Below, in pieces: positions 59,368 through 64,000 of a stretch of 64,000 nt of DNA. The stretch comes from Micrasema longulum (lineage: Eukaryota > Arthropoda > Insecta > Trichoptera > Brachycentridae): NCBI GenBank assembly GCA_022494885.1, contig JAGVSM010000910.1:310001-374000 (forward strand), in the 5' to 3' direction. Each line of letters begins with the position of its first letter. The stretch's first letter is position 1. The notes below the pieces were generated by a model. It was given only the letters and a program-made list of their open reading frames with translations. It had not been told where the DNA came from and searched no databases. The position numbers were made by a program, and so were the translations under genes.

Positions 59368-60420
59368 CTGAAATAATTAATCAAACTATTAATTTGATGA
59401 TATGATGACACAAACATTTTTTGGTGAGAGAAATAGCGTATCTAAGTATAGGTAAATATTATGTATGATTGATCAACGCTCCAACGTAATAATGCTTCAT
59501 CGAAAAATTATATCGAATCAATAATCTAATAAGCATATATCGAATAAATAATCGAATATATAATCGAAAAATTATATCGAATAAACAATCTAAATACGTA
59601 CTAAATTAAAGATTAAGATAAACTAATTAAAGATTAATAAAAAAGTTCAGTTAACACGGAAATGTGAGCGTGATTTTAAAATACCAAAAAAAAATTCCTA
59701 GAAAAATTAGGCAAAAAGCTCACAGAGAACTTTGAATATAAATAAATGATGTTAGTTGATTCACTTGATCTGCAATGGGCTCATAGCGTTTAACACAGTT
59801 TTTGAATCAACAGATTACCATGTCTCAGTTTGTCTAAATTTTAACAAAATATTTTGTAATTTACTAAAGCAATAAACTTATAAGTTTTATAATGTATATA
59901 AATACTATCCACATAATGTCACGCTGAAAATTTGTATGGCAATGTATATTTTTGTTTGTTGTTCTTTCGCTAAAAGCTCTTGAACCAGACACTCAAGCAA
60001 TATGAATTTCTAAGCCAAAGTAACTGTTTTCAGTTCGCCATATTGCTTCCACCCAAACTGTGAGTTTTACGTTTTATTTGAACCCAGGAACAGAATATTC
60101 CCGCGCAGCGAAGTGAAATGTTTACTGGACGAACTTTCGGAAGTATTTTTAGTTCGCATGACCCATTTTTGGAGCTAATTCTATGGATAAACTTACGTGT
60201 TTGACAATAATACTAAAATCTGATAAATAATATGCGGATAAAAACTTTTGTTCTACAAAATAATATACTCAGATGTAATTATTTAACAGACAGCCCCTTG
60301 ATTTAATGAATAATGTTGGTAAATACTTTTAATCCGAGTAATTTAAAGAAAAACTTTTCGTTATCCAAGAGACTTGCTCTTTAAATAATTCAGTACTTAA
60401 TATTATTCAACAGTATATAT
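59368..60420. other. dysc intron before PDZ2, non-repetitive part
   Basis: A cluster of ATAATCGAATA-type short repeats at 59.51-59.59 kb; nothing else recognised. Confidence 0.5.
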
Positions 60421-60780
60421 AGAGAACGGTAGTGGCTACACACATAAATAGAGACAAAAACCCCATTATCAACCACAATCATAATACAAGATACTCCAAT
60501 AGGGATCTGATACTAAGTGAAGGGGTCAACACTCTTCTGGCATTGAGGCAACACTATTATGTTGGCAAAAAGGTGCTTAATTTTTTGCCAGAATTGTGGA
60601 AAAGCGGGAGAGTTGTCAAGTTGAAGAAAGTGTTGACCTCGCTCTTTCATGACATTGGTCGTAGGGAGTCAGAGAGGTTGATGCATGCCGCGAATCGGAG
60701 ATTCTTACTGGATGTTAAAAAAAAAAAAAAAAATGAAAAAATACAAAAGGCAATCATAAAGTTTGGCATGTATTAATTAA
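60421..60780 (+). pseudogene. LINE ORF2 C-terminal fragment with poly(A)
   Basis: INHNHNTRYSNRDLI, YYVGKKVLNFLPELWKS and KLKKVLTSLFHD match the HNYNTR---L and Y-G-K-WN-LP---K---FK--LK signature of CR1/Jockey-type ORF2. It runs 114 codons, then an A-run, a stop, and a GTAT-rich microsatellite in the 3' flank. It sits in the 3.1-kb intron before PDZ2 on the opposite strand to dysc. Confidence 0.65.
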
Positions 60781-60796
60781 ATTTTATATTTTTTAT

Positions 60797-60955
60797 GTAT
60801 GTATGTATGTGTACGCACATAGGTATATGTATGTGTGTATGTGTATGTATGTTTGTATGTGTATGTATGTTTGTATGTGTATGTATGTGTGTGTATGTAT
60901 GTATATATGTATATGTGTATGTATATGTATATATGTGTGTATGTATCAATATGTG
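60797..60955. repeat. GTAT/GTGT microsatellite
   Basis: About 160 bp of GTAT, GTGT and TTTGTATGT units on the plus strand; the open frames rich in C, V, Y and M here are artefacts. Confidence 0.85.
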
Positions 60956-61117
60956 TATTGTTATAAGTTTATATTTTATTTGTCTGTTCTTTCTTTTGAC
61001 TAGTAAATTTTTAATATGTATTAAAATGTAATTGCCTAGCTTGGCAAAGTGTACTAGAATGTATGTAATATGATAATATTATCTATAAATAAAAAAATGT
61101 ATGAAACCACTTACCAC

Positions 61118-61835
61118 TCCCCCCCCCCCTCTTTTCTTTAACTATTTCTCCAATAAGATCAAACATTTAAAAAAATGTAATCAATGCACGTTAATGTAAG
61201 CTAATAACAAAATGCGTCTTATCAGCACGCTGGTTTTATATTTTTGCGCTACTACTGATTACGAATTATGTGGGTATGTATTGTTGAAATATTGTCACAA
61301 TTCAAAATCCTTTTTACCCACAACAACTGTTCACTTCCCACCTTCAGTATCCTTTGATAACCCGCCACAGTAAGACCTCGTATCGTATATATTATTTTGT
61401 TGAACATGTGCCGCATCATAGACTTTGTCTCCACCAACCACCAGTGTTCAGCTCCAGATCGGGGGCCTGTCCTAGTGTTGGTGCCGCTTGCAATTGACCA
61501 GTCGGACCACCGCAATTCCATCAAGAACGAACCAGGTTAGGGACATCCATTCCTAATCCATCTCATTTGTTGGGGTTGTAACTGATTGACACTGCATACC
61601 GCATATCGAGAATATTCACTTGTTATTTAAAATTTAAAATACAGTCTACTATATCGTAGAAGCCCTAGGGCTTCACCTCCCGCTATTTCTCGAATTCGGA
61701 ATTCGTTTTCCCACCAACCACTGTGATAAAGGTGTAAAGTGAGATTTACATGCTGGTGTAATTAGTGTCCTGAAGAAGAGACTGGAACGTCTCGAAAGCG
61801 GTAGTTAATGAAAAATCGGTAATTGGTTATTTACA
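61118..61835. mobile_element. Diverged copy of the 46.4 kb foldback family, interrupted
   Basis: 61118-61264 resembles the right arm of the 46.4-47.3 kb element (poly-pyrimidine CCCCTC, AATGCACG, TGGTTTTATATTTTTGCG). 61715-61835 gives the rest (GTGTAAAGTGAG, ATGCTGGTGTAATTAGTGTC, hammerhead-like motif, GGTAATTGGTTATTTAC). About 450 bp of unrelated sequence separates them, so the copy is split by an insertion. The minus-strand frame of 90 codons inside is not recognised. Confidence 0.5.
61770..61804 (+). ncRNA. Hammerhead-ribozyme-like motif
   Basis: CTGAAGA is fully canonical, then one base, stem GAGAC/GTCTC closing TGGAAC, then GAAAGCGGTAG. GAAA is intact; stem III is altered (AGCGGT instead of ACCGGT). 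Confidence 0.42.
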
Positions 61836-61884
61836 TTTGTATACCTTGACATAGCACATATTTCTACAGCAATTCCTTTTCTAT

Positions 61885-62110
61885 TCAAGGTGCCAGACTT
61901 TAAAATGAGCTACCTTTTCATGTCAAAGATGCACCGCACCTTCTTAGGCCACTTTTATGAAACGACTGAAACATTATTATTAAGTATATCCTTAGAACCT
62001 CACTTCATTTTTTTTATTCCTTCTCTTTCCTGAATCCTCTTCCTGTCTCCTTCTAAATTCATTACCTGATCCCATAATCTTCATCATTTATTGTGTAAGT
62101 TTGTATATTT
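61885..62110 (+). pseudogene. LINE C-terminal remnant
   Basis: One frame reads NELPFHVKDAPHLLRPLL, the LWNELP---K motif after a decayed tryptophan codon. Further stops follow. Lies in the same dysc intron. Confidence 0.45.
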
Positions 62111-62397
62111 TCTTAGTTTATATGTGCAAGTGTAATCTGCATACTAAATTGAGCTGTTATTTGAAATTAATTGACAGTGCATACATAGTTTTTAAAAATT
62201 TAAGTTTACAAATTTTGACCAATTTTTCTTTTGACTGGTCTGTTTTTTGGTTGGCTGGAAGATATTGCTTTAAGAAATAAGTCTGCCAAATTGCATATAT
62301 TTTTGTACTTCAAGATTTAAGTAAATGAATAAATTTGCTAACATGATTAAAATGTTTGACTGCATAGTTAATCACTTAAATATTAATTATGAATTAT

Positions 62398-62446
62398 GTT
62401 TGCGTCACGCATGGAGGTTCCGAGTTCGGTTCCCGGTAAGATTATT
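62398..62446 (+). mobile_element. SINE-C head fragment
   Basis: GCGTCACGCATGGAGGTTCC and GAGTTCGGTTCCCGG correspond to the second half of the SINE-C tRNA head at 32.3 kb. About 35 bp from the donor of the 62.48 kb dysc exon. Confidence 0.5.
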
Positions 62447-62480
62447 TAATTAAATGATTAATTATTGAATTATAAATTAC

Positions 62481-62699
62481 CCTTCGTATGCTTCTGTCCT
62501 TGCTGCTGGAGCGAGAGCCTGGTGGGGCGGGGCGCGGCGCGGGCGGCGGGGGCGGAGCGGCGCGCTGGTACTCCAGGGGAGGGGACACGGGTCTCCCCTG
62601 GCGGTCCATCCACGAGCACGTCTGGCGCTGCGCCCCCGCCCCGCAGCCCCCCGTGGGGCTCCGTACCGTCATGCTGAGCTGGCGGCAGGACTTGAGCAT
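62481..62699 (-). CDS. dysc: dysc exon: end of PDZ1 and proline-rich linker
   Basis: 73 codons, phase 0 at both ends, with acceptor tttcag before ATGCTCAAG and donor AAGG|gtaatt. The peptide begins MLKSCRQLSMTV, matching the last helix and strand of whirlin PDZ1 (family wording ALKGSKKLVLSV). It continues with a segment containing TCSWMDRQGRPVSPP, the counterpart of the conserved TWVDPQGRSISPP after PDZ1. The C-terminal third is a linker rich in proline, alanine, serine and arginine (PPPPPAPRPAPP) ending in RR, which joins directly to the first PDZ2 strand. The exon is strongly GC-rich against an AT-rich intron background. The ATG is internal and is not a start codon. Confidence 0.86.
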
Positions 62700-62784
62700 C
62701 TGAAACATTCAACAAATGCTTGGAAATGTCGGATCGGGAAAGCGTTATAAATTTATAGTAGCGACTTTGGATTAAAGAGATATA

Positions 62785-62945
62785 ATGACGGCCTCGTGGT
62801 GTAGCGGTCAGCGCATTTGGCCACCATGCAAGAGGTCTCGGGTTCGATTCCCGATACGGTTGACATGAAATATTTATTCAAAAGGATGTACCAACGCAGT
62901 GCCCTAGGCACCATTATGTGCGGAAAGGGAAATGATGATGAATAT
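62785..62945 (+). mobile_element. SINE-A copy with internal deletion
   Basis: The best head of the family: GACGGCCTCGTGGTGTAGCG and GGTCTCGGGTTCGATTCCCG, then a shortened body, CACCATTATGTGCGGAAAGG, and the ATGATGATG tail. The acceptor stem does not close, so it is not a tRNA gene. It lies just upstream (in dysc sense) of the PDZ1-end exon. Confidence 0.72.
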
Positions 62946-63629
62946 ATAATCTGTTCATTATTACTAAAATTCACAAATAAAAAAAATCAGCCGCGTGATA
63001 TCCGACAGAGAATAGCATACTTCACACGTATTGTCCAAATCCACACAATACTATAGTATACTCGTAATGTGAGTTTCTAGAAACCGTAATATCCAATTAT
63101 GATTTTAATTATGTTATTGTATTTTTTTCTATTGATTTCAATGATACTATAATTTTGTATATTTTATTATGTATGAATTAAAATTAAAATATTTACATTT
63201 GATAATTTTTTTTATTCCTTAAAATTTTATTATTTATTATTTATACCTTATTTTTCTGGATTGTTATTCTATTGCATCACACATCGTTATAATTTAAATT
63301 AATTAACTTTACTATGTTTTTTATTGTTAATTATTATGGCTTAATACTAGCATAGCCTAAAAAGCCTCAATAAGTTTATGATTATTTAAACGAGTGTAAT
63401 TTTGAATAAATTAATAAATAAATAAATAAATACGAATAAATTAGGATGGATTGACATTTACTTTATTTTATTGTATTTTTATTAATATTTTTAACATATA
63501 ATGTAAGTTATCTCTACATTGTTATATTAAAATTAAATACATTTTTGTTTTATATGGTAGAATTGGCTCTGCTTAGCCATTTTACTGGAATAAAAGTTAT
63601 TAGCATTACTATGCAAGGCGTTATCGGCT

Positions 63630-64000
63630 AAATCAATAAAAGAAGGGCTGCGGTGGTTTGGACATGGAGAGTAATTTGACAGCGGAAGAACGGCTAAATA
63701 ACTGCTTAAAACGTCAGAGATGAAATTACTAAGGGCAATCGCAGGGAAAACCAAGATTCAAAAAGAGAAAAAAAATCAAGAGTCAAGAAGTTAGACGGAC
63801 TTGCGATACCCAAGGTATAGTTCATAGATTATGGAGAGATAACGTCAATAGAGTGGACAGCTCCAGAATCGACTTTACGATGCGATTGTTGATGGATGCA
63901 AAAAATGAGGAAGATAGAAAAATATGGCATCACCAAATTAAAAAATACTTAAAGATAGACAAGTCAAAAGTAGGAATAATCATCGTGCGTGCGTGAAAAG
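63630..64000 (+). pseudogene. LINE remnant with WFGH motif, runs off the window
   Basis: LRWFGHGE after the AGAAGGGCTG start, then, beyond frame breaks, NVNRVDSSRID, LLMDAKNEEDRKIWHHQIKK and YLKIDKSK, the counterparts of HDDSKKYLK at 35.5 kb. Same family, different copy. Confidence 0.58.

Larger units (their letters stand above)
42709..62699 (-). other. dysc: Whirlin/dyschronic-like PDZ scaffold gene (partial, 9 exons placed)
   Basis: Gene span covering the nine minus-strand coding exons listed separately. Joined, they give 1221 nt (407 codons) with no stop, and every donor/acceptor pair agrees in phase (0,0,2,0,0,0,2,0). The order PDZ1 end, proline-rich linker, PDZ2, harmonin-homology helical domain, low-complexity tail is that of whirlin (WHRN/DFNB31), whose fly orthologue is dyschronic. 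Known of the family: whirlin is a scaffold in stereocilia and photoreceptor Usher complexes; fly Dysc binds the Slowpoke BK channel and affects circadian locomotor output and synapses. Introns run from 483 bp to 4.6 kb and hold transposon remnants. The 5' exons (N-terminal domain, most of PDZ1) lie beyond the right edge; exons 3' of 42709 were not found. The alternatives harmonin or PDZD7 share the fold, but the PDZ2 and helical-domain wording is closest to whirlin. Confidence 0.88.

Noticed and set aside
60795..61031. Open frames rich in C, V, Y and M
   Set aside because: Translation of a GTAT/GTGT microsatellite in two frames.
62465..62715. Three other open frames over the PDZ1-end exon
   Set aside because: Shadows of the dysc exon caused by high GC content; only the frame with MLKSCRQLSMTV fits the family and the splice phases.
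62785..62860. Possible tRNA gene on the plus strand
   Set aside because: Same reasoning: B box intact but no acceptor stem, and it continues into the SINE-A body.

Overview
The window is a piece of an arthropod nuclear genome, most probably an insect. It is AT-rich and intron-rich, with GT-AG introns of about 0.5 to 4.6 kb, and is crowded with tRNA-derived SINEs, non-LTR retrotransposon tails, Penelope-like remnants and palindromic DNA-transposon derivatives. No prokaryotic feature is present. The insect order cannot be settled from the sequence alone.

Right part (42.7-62.7 kb): the clearly recognisable gene lies on the minus strand, an orthologue of whirlin (DFNB31/WHRN), called dyschronic (dysc) in Drosophila. 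Nine exons could be placed to the base, and their reading phases fit together from one exon to the next. In order they encode the last strand of PDZ1 with a proline-rich linker (62699-62481), PDZ2 (59367-59242 and 58758-58580), the harmonin-like helical domain (57635-57443 and 54613-54509), a short exon with nine consecutive histidines (53120-53031), and three GC-rich low-complexity exons (49589-49486, 47557-47467, 42822-42709). The 5' end lies beyond the right edge. The last exon found ends in a strong donor, so the gene continues to the left, but no PDZ3 or stop-bearing exon was found in the left 42 kb.

Middle (40.07-40.32 kb): one good coding block lies on the plus strand. It looks like the terminal exon of a gene nested in, or opposing, the 3' part of dysc. 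Its family is not recognised.

Left part (0-40 kb) and the introns: almost entirely non-coding repeats. Recognised are (i) a family of long-palindrome foldback elements (FB1), about ten copies; (ii) a decayed Penelope-like element with GIY-YIG endonuclease remains at 17.7-18.5 kb, whose 3' end recurs as an inverted pair at 54.7-55.2 kb, plus several foldbacks whose arms carry a hammerhead-ribozyme-like motif; (iii) a TTAA-flanked piggyBac-type element at 26.5-27.2 kb and a TA-flanked Tc1/mariner-type palindrome at 28.8-29.1 kb; (iv) three tRNA-headed SINE families; (v) LINE 3' remnants of at least two clades; (vi) several minisatellites and microsatellites. A few isolated GC-rich islands and one TATA/Inr-like site may mark promoters or unrecognised exons.

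The most interesting signal is the recurring hammerhead-like core (CTGANGA, stem, GAAAC, often followed by a self-complementary ACCGGT or ACGT), which sits at the 3' end of Penelope-like sequence and in both arms of foldback elements.
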